Origin: an uncultured Clostridium sp. | GTDB lineage: Bacteria > Bacillota > Clostridia > Lachnospirales > Lachnospiraceae | Direction of reading: 5' to 3' | Length of the DNA stretch: 6,378 nt | Assembly: GCA_900552885.1 (NCBI GenBank) | Contig: USBM01000128.1 | Location: 1-6,378, forward strand | Shown: piece after piece, positions 1-6,285 of the stretch | Layout: each line of letters begins with the position of its first letter | Position numbering within the stretch: position 1 is the stretch's first letter | Translations under genes and position numbers: made by a program | Notes under the pieces: model-generated | What the model was told of the DNA's origin: nothing | What the model saw: the letters and a program-made list of their open reading frames with translations, nothing else | Databases searched by the model: none

Positions 1-89
1 GAAAAGCCGTAATCCCCGACAACTATACAGGCCAAAGCCAAGACGTAGAATTGGAATGCAAGGAGATTGCGTATGAGAATGAAGAATAG
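1..89 (+). CDS. C-terminal end of an upstream gene (partial, unknown function)
   Basis: The third forward frame is open from the left edge and ends at a TAG at 87-89. It gives about 28 residues that end in ...KEIAYENEE, an acidic and ordinary-looking protein tail. Its last 17 bases overlap the start of the large surface-protein gene, and the AAGGAG ribosome binding site of that gene lies inside this reading frame. That arrangement is typical of an operon with coupled translation. Too little is present to recognise a family. A second frame is also open here, to a TGA at 74-76, but its product is rich in Arg and Pro (RQLYRPKPRRR) and looks less like a real protein. The region could also be non-coding, so the call is tentative. 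Confidence 0.5.
   Translation, partial: KAVIPDNYTGQSQDVELECKEIAYENEE
60..65 (+). promoter_or_regulatory. Ribosome binding site that sets the start of the surface-protein gene
   Basis: AAGGAG at 60-65 is an almost ideal Shine-Dalgarno sequence. It lies 7 bases before the ATG at 73, only 1 base before the in-frame TTG at 67, and 13 bases before the ATG at 79. The spacing therefore favours 73 as the start and argues against the longer TTG start. Confidence 0.8.
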
Positions 90-3000
90 AATCAAAAAAG
101 GAATCGCGGCGTTGCTCTCTGGAACGTTGATGGTGGGAATGGCAGCAGGCATTATACCGGGAAATGCATTGCGTGCGCAGGCAGAAGGTGAGGACTCTGG
201 TAAACCGGGTGTGGCATACTATGCAACAAAAGAACAGCTGATGGATGGCACATTTGCACCGGATGCAGATGGAACATTGAAAGTAACCTATACATTTCCG
301 AAAACGGTTTCCGATACTCCGGCAGAACCGGAACACAGGCACTGTTTCTGTGGAAAGGAAACGAGAGAAGATAATGGAGACATTCACTATCATTCTGTAA
401 ATACGACATGGGAGGGTATAAGCAGTCTGAATGAGATCCGGCAGGAGGGATGCTATTATCTGAAAAATAATATAACCCTCACAAGTACTTGGGAAAATAC
501 TTATCAGGATGTAAAACTTTGCCTGAATGGTTATGATATTATCGGTGCCGATCAACAATCCGTCATTAAAAATAATTATAATGCTGGGCTTAGTATTACA
601 GACTGCCACAGCGGTAGTGAGGCTGGTAAGATCACACATAATACCGGAGAGACCGGAAACGGTATTGAAAATAAGGATCTTCTCTATATGTATAACGGGT
701 GTATTACAGGCAACACTGTTCAAGGTGGAAATGGTGCAGGCGTATACAATGAGGGTACATTTTATATGTCCGGTGGAAGTATTACACATAACACTGCCAC
801 AAAAGTTGGAGAGTACACAGGATGCGGCGGCGGTGTGTATAACGAAGGCGACTACACAATGTTTGAGATGAGAGGACATGCAGTTATCAGTAATAATACT
901 GCGGAAGCTGGCGGTGGAATCTATAATTATGAACAGGTGTCTATGCATGGAAGTTCTGCCGTCAAGGATAACATAGCTGTGACAGGCGGTGGTGTATGGA
1001 ATGGAGGCAGTTCAGAGGACGCTCTTTTCGCGATGTCAGATAACAGCTCTATCACCGGCAATCAGGCGACGAATCATTATGGTGGTGGTGTATATACTTG
1101 TGATGGTTTCTTTTACATGAACGATAATGCTTCAATTGCAGATAACAAGGTACTTGATGGTCTTGGCGGTGGTGTGTATCACAGTGGCAAAAACTTTAAT
1201 ATGAATGGCGGTAGTATTACGGGTAACACTGGTGGCGGTGGTATATTTGTCAACAGTGCAAATTCGGTTGAACTAAAAGGAAAGGTAACAATTACCGGAA
1301 ATACGAATAGAGCTAATAAAAGTGCAAACTATCATCAGGAAAGTGATCATCTTATCATCGCTGATGGTCTGACGGAAGGTTCTATGATTGGTATCGAACC
1401 ACAAATTGATAGATATCCAAGAAAGGAACCCCTTGTCATGACGAATAAGGGATGCAATCCGGCATATTTCAGCTCAGATCTGTCTTCCTGTGCAATTGTT
1501 GTATCCGGAGATGCTGTAGCACTGATGGCTGTGGAAGCTCCGCAAATTGATAAACAGCCACAGGATGTATCGGTAAAGACAGGAGAACAGGCAACATTTA
1601 CTGTGACAGCATCCGGTACAGATCTGACCTATCAGTGGCAGATCGATCGAAAGGATGGAAAAGGATTTGTGGATATTGAAGGAGCGGATCGTGCAGAGTA
1701 TACGACGGGTAAAGTAGACAAGGATTGTGATGGATTTGAATACTGCTGTAAGATCAGTAATTCGCGGGATTCAGTCATAACATTTCCGGCGAAATTGAAG
1801 GTGATAAAAACAATATATACAATTGAAGCCAAGGCGGGAGCAGCTGGAAGGATCTCTCCAAGTGGTTCGGTGGAGATTACAGAAGGCGAAAGTCAGACAT
1901 TTACAATCACCGCAAATGAGGGCTATGAGATAGAATCCTTGAAAGTAGATGGCGCAGATGTCAAGATTGTATCTGGTTATACATTTGAGAATGTGACAGC
2001 ATCTCATACCATAGAAGCCACTTTTTGCACGAAGGCAAAGGACAAACTTATGAGTATCACAGCACCCAATCCGATCACGGTCGCAAACGGGACTGCTTAT
2101 GCGGATATGAAGCTTCCGACACATGTCAATATTGTGACGGAACAGAGTACAGCGGATCAGGCAGTTGTCTCATGGGATACGTCATCGCCAATGGGAGGAA
2201 GTTATGACCCGGCAGTTCTGGCAGAACAGACAGTAACTTTGAAGGGAACGGTTACCTGCCCGGATGATCTGGACGCAAACGGTGTGGAGCTTACAACAAG
2301 CGTTACAGTTACGATCAGTGCAGCCGGTATTACCGGGGCACCGATTGCATCGGTAGAAAGCGGAACGTATACAGGGAATCAGACAATTGCACTTTCTTCC
2401 ACTACGGAAGGCGCAAAAATCTATTATACTACAGATGGAAGTACACCAACACTGGAAAACGGCATGCCGGCAGGAACGACGGTGGAATATACAGCTCCGA
2501 TCTCAGTCAGTGGAATTGAAGGTCAGAGTGTTGCCACTACGATTACAGCAATTGCAGTTAAAGAGAAGATGCAGAATAGCGAAGAAAAGAAATTCACTTA
2601 TACGATTGCTATTGCAAAACCAACAGATCCGTCAGATGTGAAAGCTCCGGTGATCAATACACAGCCACAGAATGTATCTGTAAAAGCGGGAGAACAGGCA
2701 ATATTTACTGTGACAGCATCCGGTACGGATCTGACATATCGCTGGCAGGTGGATCGAAAGGATGGAAATGGATTTACAGATATCAGTGGAGCCAATAGTG
2801 CGGATTATAAGACGGGTGTGACAGACAAGGACTGCGATGGATTCAAGTATCAATGTGTGATCAGCAATGCGGCCGGTTCTGTAACAACAGATACCGTAAC
2901 GCTGACTGTTACGGAGAATGCTACCACACCGGAATCAGTTGAATATAAGATTATTGATGGTGCGGACAGCACATGGACACAGAACAAAGACGGAAGTCTT

Positions 3001-3600
3001 GCAATCAGAGGGGATGGCGAGATTGCAAAGTTCCAGAGTGTGAAAGTGGATGGCGCAGTGATTGATGCAAAGAATTATACGGTAACGGAAGGTTCGACTA
3101 TCATCACATTAAAGGAGGATTATCTTAAGACATTAGCAGCAGGCAGTCACACATTTGAGATTGTGTGGACGGATGGTTCGGCAGGTACAAGCCTGACCGT
3201 TGCTCAAAATACTTCTGGTGCTAATGATGCCGGGAACAAAGAGAATACCAATAATGTGAATAGCAACAACACGAATACATCTGAAACTAACAAAAATACG
3301 GATCAGGCTCAGGCAACGGAGTCCAAGAAAAAAACAACGGACACGAAGGAAAAGACAACGGAGTCCAAGAAGAAGACAACGGACACGAAGAAAAAGGCGG
3401 CAGATACCAAGAAAAAGACAACAGACACGAAAAAAGTAACAGAATCCAAGAAGAAGACAGCAGATACTAAGAAAAGTAGTCAGAATGCATCTCCTTCTAC
3501 GGGAGATACTATGAATCTTGCACTTTTGGTGACACTTCTTATCGTAGCACTTGCGGGTTTGATTGGAATACTGGGAAGATGGAAGCATAATTTCAAATAG
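73..3600 (+). CDS. Large modular wall-anchored surface protein with beta-helix, Ig-like, InlB-like and chitobiase-type modules and an SPSTG sorting signal
   Basis: A 1175-residue secreted protein, probably displayed on the cell wall as an adhesin or glycan-binding protein. Numbering is from the ATG at 73. A signal peptide (1-37; basic start, hydrophobic core, likely cleavage at AQA|EGE) is followed by a His/Cys cluster (HRHCFCG at 88-94, HYH at 105-107). A right-handed beta-helix comes next (about 117-430), with about eight coils carrying GGG-V/I-Y/W-N and S-I-T-G-N-T signatures. Then come Ig-like module 1 (489-577), a divergent InlB B-repeat (582-651), a BIG4-like Ig module (660-750), a chitobiase/hexosaminidase C-terminal module (756-846, with YTTDGSTP at 785-792), Ig-like module 2 (858-947) and an X2-like Ig module (956-1044). 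An Asn/Thr linker leads into a Lys/Thr heptad stalk (1082-1136), SPSTG (1140-1144), a membrane segment (about 1149-1167) and a basic tail. I recognise no catalytic residues, so an enzyme role is unsupported. Module names are from motif recognition; the BIG4 and X2 calls are least sure. Confidence 0.93.
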   Translation: MRMKNRIKKGIAALLSGTLMVGMAAGIIPGNALRAQAEGEDSGKPGVAYYATKEQLMDGTFAPDADGTLKVTYTFPKTVSDTPAEPEHRHCFCGKETREDNGDIHYHSVNTTWEGISSLNEIRQEGCYYLKNNITLTSTWENTYQDVKLCLNGYDIIGADQQSVIKNNYNAGLSITDCHSGSEAGKITHNTGETGNGIENKDLLYMYNGCITGNTVQGGNGAGVYNEGTFYMSGGSITHNTATKVGEYTGCGGGVYNEGDYTMFEMRGHAVISNNTAEAGGGIYNYEQVSMHGSSAVKDNIAVTGGGVWNGGSSEDALFAMSDNSSITGNQATNHYGGGVYTCDGFFYMNDNASIADNKVLDGLGGGVYHSGKNFNMNGGSITGNTGGGGIFVNSANSVELKGKVTITGNTNRANKSANYHQESDHLIIADGLTEGSMIGIEPQIDRYPRKEPLVMTNKGCNPAYFSSDLSSCAIVVSGDAVALMAVEAPQIDKQPQDVSVKTGEQATFTVTASGTDLTYQWQIDRKDGKGFVDIEGADRAEYTTGKVDKDCDGFEYCCKISNSRDSVITFPAKLKVIKTIYTIEAKAGAAGRISPSGSVEITEGESQTFTITANEGYEIESLKVDGADVKIVSGYTFENVTASHTIEATFCTKAKDKLMSITAPNPITVANGTAYADMKLPTHVNIVTEQSTADQAVVSWDTSSPMGGSYDPAVLAEQTVTLKGTVTCPDDLDANGVELTTSVTVTISAAGITGAPIASVESGTYTGNQTIALSSTTEGAKIYYTTDGSTPTLENGMPAGTTVEYTAPISVSGIEGQSVATTITAIAVKEKMQNSEEKKFTYTIAIAKPTDPSDVKAPVINTQPQNVSVKAGEQAIFTVTASGTDLTYRWQVDRKDGNGFTDISGANSADYKTGVTDKDCDGFKYQCVISNAAGSVTTDTVTLTVTENATTPESVEYKIIDGADSTWTQNKDGSLAIRGDGEIAKFQSVKVDGAVIDAKNYTVTEGSTIITLKEDYLKTLAAGSHTFEIVWTDGSAGTSLTVAQNTSGANDAGNKENTNNVNSNNTNTSETNKNTDQAQATESKKKTTDTKEKTTESKKKTTDTKKKAADTKKKTTDTKKVTESKKKTADTKKSSQNASPSTGDTMNLALLVTLLIVALAGLIGILGRWKHNFK
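661..1308 (+). repeat. Coding repeats: about eight beta-helix coils
   Basis: This stretch encodes successive coils of 22-30 residues. Each opens with a glycine-rich turn (GNGIEN, GAGVYN, GGGVYN, GGGIYN, GGGVWN, GGGVYT, GGGVYH, GGGIFV). A strand with M/G residues follows, and most coils close with a version of SITGNT or ISNNTA. The pattern resembles polymorphic-outer-membrane-type and pectate-lyase-like right-handed parallel beta-helices. The copies have diverged at the DNA level, so this is an old protein repeat rather than a recent tandem expansion. Confidence 0.8.
1537..1803 (+). repeat. Duplicated Ig-like module, copy 1
   Basis: It encodes residues 489-577 of the surface protein and pairs with the copy at 2644-2910 without gaps over at least the first 70 codons. 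Shared protein features are QPQ-VSVK-GEQA, FTVTASGTDLTY, the W of WQ (W522), DRKDG, DKDCDGF and the closing Y-x-C-x-ISN. This copy has an extra cysteine (YCC, 557-559) and a more diverged end. The longest exact DNA match with copy 2 is 24 bases (1596-1619 against 2703-2726). Confidence 0.85.
2644..2910 (+). repeat. Duplicated Ig-like module, copy 2
   Basis: It encodes residues 858-946 of the surface protein and lies 1107 bases (369 codons) downstream of copy 1. It keeps the same core (W891, DKDCDGF, YQC at 926-928, ISN) and ends in a regular beta strand, TDTVTLTVT. The high DNA identity to copy 1 points to a fairly recent internal duplication. Both lack the usual strand-B cysteine of classical Ig folds, which is common in bacterial Ig-like modules. 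Confidence 0.85.
3316..3480 (+). repeat. Lys/Thr heptad tandem repeat in the wall-spanning stalk
   Basis: Eight units of T-E/D-S/T-K-K-K-T type run head to tail: seven of 7 residues (21 bases) and one, TDTKKV, of 6. TES-type and TDT-type units mostly alternate. The repeat gives a strongly basic, low-complexity spacer just before the SPSTG sorting signal, where wall-anchored proteins usually carry a flexible wall-spanning region. Near-identical DNA units (tccaagaagaagaca and gacacgaagaaaaa types) make copy-number change by slippage plausible. Confidence 0.88.
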
Positions 3601-3618
3601 AATCAATTGGGTGTGTGT

Positions 3619-3671
3619 AATGGCAGCCATGCATATTAGTGATATGTGTGACTGCCATTTGTTGTTTGTGC
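3619..3671 (+). terminator. Probable intrinsic terminator after the surface-protein gene
   Basis: AATGGCAG at 3619-3626 pairs perfectly with CTGCCATT at 3652-3659. After a single C/A mismatch the stem continues as 9 more pairs (3628-3636 with 3642-3650, two of them G-U) and closes on the 5-base loop TAGTG. A T-rich but interrupted tail follows (TGTTGTTTGTG). The hairpin begins 19 bases after the stop codon and ends 23 bases before the -35 box of the next promoter, which suits a gene-end terminator. The broken T run makes its strength uncertain. Confidence 0.7.
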
Positions 3672-3682
3672 GTATTTTTTTC

Positions 3683-3711
3683 TTGACATCTTTATAAATA
3701 ATCCGTATAAT
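3683..3711 (+). promoter_or_regulatory. Consensus sigma-A promoter of the symporter gene
   Basis: TTGACA at 3683-3688 and TATAAT at 3706-3711 both match the consensus at all six positions and are separated by exactly 17 bases. The expected transcription start is near 3718, giving a leader of about 125 bases before the symporter ATG. The T run at 3674-3681 just upstream of the -35 box could act as a partial UP element. So strong a core promoter usually needs a repressor or leader control to be tunable. Confidence 0.9.
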
Positions 3712-3724
3712 CACTTTATGACGT

Positions 3725-3758
3725 TAAAGCATTAACACATTAAAACGTTAGTGCTTTA
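3725..3758 (+). promoter_or_regulatory. Inverted repeat just downstream of the transcription start (candidate operator or leader hairpin)
   Basis: TAAAGCATTAAC (3725-3736) and GTTAGTGCTTTA (3747-3758) form 12-base arms with 11 Watson-Crick pairs and one T/G, around a 10-base AT-rich spacer. It would start at about +8 of the symporter transcript. That is a usual place for a repressor to block initiation or early elongation; in RNA it could fold as a hairpin. The outer parts also form an imperfect direct repeat, ACGTTA at 3721 and again at 3745. The binding protein is unknown; the DeoR-family product encoded downstream is one candidate. Confidence 0.6.
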
Positions 3759-3777
3759 GATAGTCAGTCCATATGCC

Positions 3778-3810
3778 GGTGATAGGATCATGCATTATGA
3801 TTCTGTCGCT
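3778..3810 (+). other. Second stem-loop in the symporter leader
   Basis: GGTGATAGGATCAT (3778-3791) pairs with ATGATTCTGTCGCT (3797-3810) over 14 positions, four of them G-U, with a 5-base loop GCATT. It ends 16 bases before the ribosome binding site. No T run follows, so it is not a standard terminator. The G-U pairs mean that it forms better in RNA than as a DNA cruciform, favouring an RNA role such as leader stability or translation control. It could still be chance. Confidence 0.5.
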
Positions 3811-3826
3811 TTACAAGAAAATAGAA

Positions 3827-3833
3827 AAGGGAG
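3827..3833 (+). promoter_or_regulatory. Ribosome binding site of the symporter gene
   Basis: AAGGGAG at 3827-3833 lies 9 bases before the ATG at 3843, in a purine-only stretch that should be unstructured and accessible. It supports 3843 as the start. Confidence 0.75.
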
Positions 3834-3842
3834 AAAGAGAAA

Positions 3843-5378
3843 ATGTTCATCAAGATTGTATTGTTACTTGTATTTTTTGCAGTCATGATCGGCGTGGGTG
3901 TGTATTCGAGAAAACATGCAACCAATGTCAATGACTTTGTGTTAGGAGGAAGAGGAGTTGGACCGTGGCTTACGGCATTTGCATTTGGCACTTCATACTT
4001 TTCTTCGGTTGTGTTCGTAGGTTATGCCGGACAGTTCGGTTGGAAGTACGGTCTGGCTTCTACCTGGATTGGTCTTGGCAATGCGTTTATCGGAAGTTTG
4101 CTTGCCTGGCTGGTGCTTGGTAGAAGAACCCGTGTTATGACGCAGCGGTTGGATGCGAAGACGATGCCGGAATTTTTTGGAACCCGTTTTCAGTCAAAGT
4201 CACTTCGGATTGCCGGTTCTGTAATCGCATTTGTATTTCTGGTGCCATATACGGCATCGATTTATAATGGTTTGTCGAGATTGTTTGGTATGGCGTTTGA
4301 TATTGATTATAAGGTGTGTATTATTGTTATGGCACTGTTGACCGGTGTGTACGTGATTGTCGGCGGATATATGGCAACAGCATGGAATGACTTCATTCAG
4401 GGTATTATCATGTTGATCGGCATCTGTGCCGTGATTGGTGCGGTATTGAATGGTCAGGGGGGATTTCTGAATGCGATCAAAGAGTTGTCCATGATCAATG
4501 CAGATGATGTTGCGGTTCCTGCATTGCAGGGCGGTCAGGGACTGTTAGCAAGCTTCTTCGGACCGGATCCGCTTAATCTGTTAGGTGTTGTCATCCTGAC
4601 TTCTCTTGGTACATGGGGACTTCCGCAGATGGTTCATAAGTTTTATGCGATCAAGGATGAGAAGGCAGTTAAGACCGGAACGATCATTTCTACCTTCTTT
4701 GCAATTATTATTTCCGGTGGTTGTTATTTCCTGGGTGGTTTTGGGCGTTTGTTTGATTGTCCCGCAATCTATAACCCGGATGGAAGTATTGCATATGATT
4801 CGATTGTGCCGCAGATGTTGTCGACTCTGCCGGATCTGTTGATCGGTATTGTGATCGTACTGGTATTGTCTGCATCCATGTCAACGCTGTCTTCGTTGGT
4901 ATTAACGTCAAGTTCAACGCTGACGCTGGATTTCCTGAAGGAATCGGTTGCTAAGAACATGGGTGATAAGACACAGTTGATCGTAATGCGCGTACTGGTT
5001 GCAGGATTCATTATCCTGTCAGTCGTATTAGCACTTAATCCACCAATGTTTATAGCACAGTTGATGGGTGTTTCCTGGGGTGCGCTTGCCGGAGCGTTTT
5101 TAGCACCATTTATGTATGGTCTGTATTCTAAAAAGATTACAAAGGCTGCTGTATGGGCAAGTTATATCGTAGGTGTTGGCATTACGGTATCTAATATGTT
5201 CATTAAGTTCATTGCGTCACTGATCAATGCGGGTGCTGTTGCGATGATCGCAGGACTGATCATTGTACCGATTGTCAGTGCAGTTACGCCGAAGATGGAT
5301 GAGCAGTATGTAGAAGATATCTTTAAATGCTATGATGAGACGGTTACGGTACATGTGTCACATTCCTTGGAAGATTAG
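3843..5378 (+). CDS. Sodium:solute symporter, SSS family (substrate unknown)
   Basis: A 511-residue inner-membrane transporter of the SSS family (TC 2.A.21), which couples uptake of a small solute to sodium entry. Length and hydrophobic pattern fit the 13-segment LeuT-like fold: an N-terminal helix (about 1-20), then helices near 42-66, 75-95, 119-140, 155-175, 185-203, 243-262, 278-300, 332-358, 380-398, 402-428, 434-456 and 460-482. Family motifs are GGYMATAWNDFIQG (174-187), PQMVHKFYAIKDEKA (261-275) and the SASMSTLSS stretch (343-351). The last aligns by eye with the Na2-site helix of E. coli PutP, placing A344, S347 and T348 at the sodium-binding positions. The PutP residue Asp55 aligns with Y52 here, as in PanF, so a PutP-type proline carrier is unlikely. 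The hydrophilic C-tail is short. The gene has its own strong promoter and faces a DeoR-type repressor gene, making a sugar, sugar acid or related compound plausible but unproven. Confidence 0.92.
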   Translation: MFIKIVLLLVFFAVMIGVGVYSRKHATNVNDFVLGGRGVGPWLTAFAFGTSYFSSVVFVGYAGQFGWKYGLASTWIGLGNAFIGSLLAWLVLGRRTRVMTQRLDAKTMPEFFGTRFQSKSLRIAGSVIAFVFLVPYTASIYNGLSRLFGMAFDIDYKVCIIVMALLTGVYVIVGGYMATAWNDFIQGIIMLIGICAVIGAVLNGQGGFLNAIKELSMINADDVAVPALQGGQGLLASFFGPDPLNLLGVVILTSLGTWGLPQMVHKFYAIKDEKAVKTGTIISTFFAIIISGGCYFLGGFGRLFDCPAIYNPDGSIAYDSIVPQMLSTLPDLLIGIVIVLVLSASMSTLSSLVLTSSSTLTLDFLKESVAKNMGDKTQLIVMRVLVAGFIILSVVLALNPPMFIAQLMGVSWGALAGAFLAPFMYGLYSKKITKAAVWASYIVGVGITVSNMFIKFIASLINAGAVAMIAGLIIVPIVSAVTPKMDEQYVEDIFKCYDETVTVHVSHSLED

Positions 5379-5455
5379 AGAATATTGGACTTTGTAAATT
5401 GCGGGATTGTAGATAAGCTGTACATATTGGAACAAGATCCTGCGAATGAACATCT
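5379..5455. other. Short convergent intergenic region with a weak hairpin
   Basis: The symporter and the repressor gene end towards each other across 77 bases. GCGGGAT (5401-5407) can pair with ATCCTGC (5437-5443), including one G-U, but the loop is 29 bases and no T run follows on either strand. No convincing terminator is seen for either gene, so the two transcripts may overlap at their 3' ends. Confidence 0.35.
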
Positions 5456-6244
5456 TTATGTTGTGTAAGGGTGAATAATATCCAGTCCGATCCTATTTTC
5501 TTCAAAGTATTCTGTGTATTCCGGAGCCGGAATCCGGTCTGTAATAATATAGTCCATGCATGTAATGTCGGCATATGTCATGATGCCGGCATTTCCGAAT
5601 TTGTCATGGTCGGCAAGCAGGTAGTGTTGTTCGCTTTGTTCTAATGCTGCCTGCTTAATTTCGTATTCTTCAAATGTTGCATTTGTGACCTGGCGGGATA
5701 AGGAGATACCGGTACATGCCATGAATGCTTTGGTCATATTGAATGTAGACAGATAATTGACCCCACAGGAACCGACAAGGGATTCTGTGCCACGCAACAG
5801 AAGCCCCGGCAGGGAAATGACTTTGATATTCTCATATTGTAATAGTTTCACAAGAGCAGGAATGCTATAAGTGATCACGGTCAGATTCGTAATGCCCGCA
5901 AGGTAAGGGATCATATTCAATGTAGTGGTTCCGGAATCCAAGAAAATGATATCGCCTTCCTGCACATAGGAAGCGGCTTTTTGTGATATCATCAACTTCT
6001 CGTTGTTATTGCTTGAACTCCGCTCGGTAAATGGACGAAGAGTCTCGGCATGCGAGGCAATCGTATTGGTATTGGCAACAACACCGCCATAGACTTTGAT
6101 CACGGTTCCGCGTGTGCACAGGGCATCAATGTCCCGGCGGATCGTGTTCATGGATACTCCGAATTCCTCGCATAATTGTTCCATGGTTACAGATTTGTTC
6201 TTGATGATATATTCCTGAATGGCTTCGATTCGTTTTACTCTCAT
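5456..6244 (-). CDS. DeoR-family transcriptional repressor
   Basis: A 262-residue cytoplasmic DNA-binding regulator, close to the usual family length of about 250. An N-terminal DeoR-type helix-turn-helix (about 5-57) shows EEFGVSMNTIRRDIDAL (26-42) and KVYGGV (50-55), the classic family recognition pattern. The C-terminal sensor domain (about 77-235) has the DSGTTT loop (103-108) and EYEIKQAAL (193-201). ADHDKFG (211-217) matches the conserved D-x-S/D-K-F motif. In DeoR relatives such as GlpR and AgaR this fold binds a phosphorylated sugar or similar intermediate that releases the repressor from DNA. The start is firm: AGGAGG (complement of 6251-6256) lies 6 bases before the ATG. It converges with the symporter gene and would be divergent from whatever lies past the right edge. 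Its targets may be the symporter, that unseen gene, or itself. The ligand cannot be told from the sequence. Confidence 0.93.
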   Translation of the reverse strand: MRVKRIEAIQEYIIKNKSVTMEQLCEEFGVSMNTIRRDIDALCTRGTVIKVYGGVVANTNTIASHAETLRPFTERSSSNNNEKLMISQKAASYVQEGDIIFLDSGTTTLNMIPYLAGITNLTVITYSIPALVKLLQYENIKVISLPGLLLRGTESLVGSCGVNYLSTFNMTKAFMACTGISLSRQVTNATFEEYEIKQAALEQSEQHYLLADHDKFGNAGIMTYADITCMDYIITDRIPAPEYTEYFEENRIGLDIIHPYTT

Positions 6245-6285
6245 AATATCCCTCCTCGAAAAATAAGTGTTGTCTGCCCTGTCAT

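Noticed and set aside
661..1308. Possible CRISPR-like or DNA tandem array in the glycine-rich region
   Set aside because: The repeats are protein-level beta-helix coils with diverged DNA and variable length, within a continuous reading frame.
1771..2124. Minus-strand open frame of 117 codons inside the surface-protein gene
   Set aside because: It has no ribosome binding site or recognisable motif, its composition is cysteine-rich and odd, and it is fully covered by well-supported domains on the other strand.
3133..3714. Long minus-strand open frame of 193 codons opposite the stalk-coding region
   Set aside because: Its product is a Cys/Leu/Arg-rich low-complexity repeat (RCLFLRVRC type), the mirror of the lysine codons on the plus strand. 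It also crosses the terminator and promoter region.
3718..3735. Five-codon leader peptide MTLKH with a stop at 3733
   Set aside because: Its ATG sits at the expected transcription start with no room for a ribosome binding site, and there is no run of regulatory codons.
3773..3937. Small plus-strand frame (about 54 codons) starting ATG CCG GTG in the symporter leader
   Set aside because: There is no Shine-Dalgarno sequence before 3773, it runs out of frame into the symporter, and its later residues are simply the symporter's start read in another frame.
5449..5462. AACAT-CTTT-ATGTT inverted repeat at the repressor stop codon as a terminator
   Set aside because: The stem has only 5 AT-rich pairs and no T run follows on either strand, so it is too weak to call.
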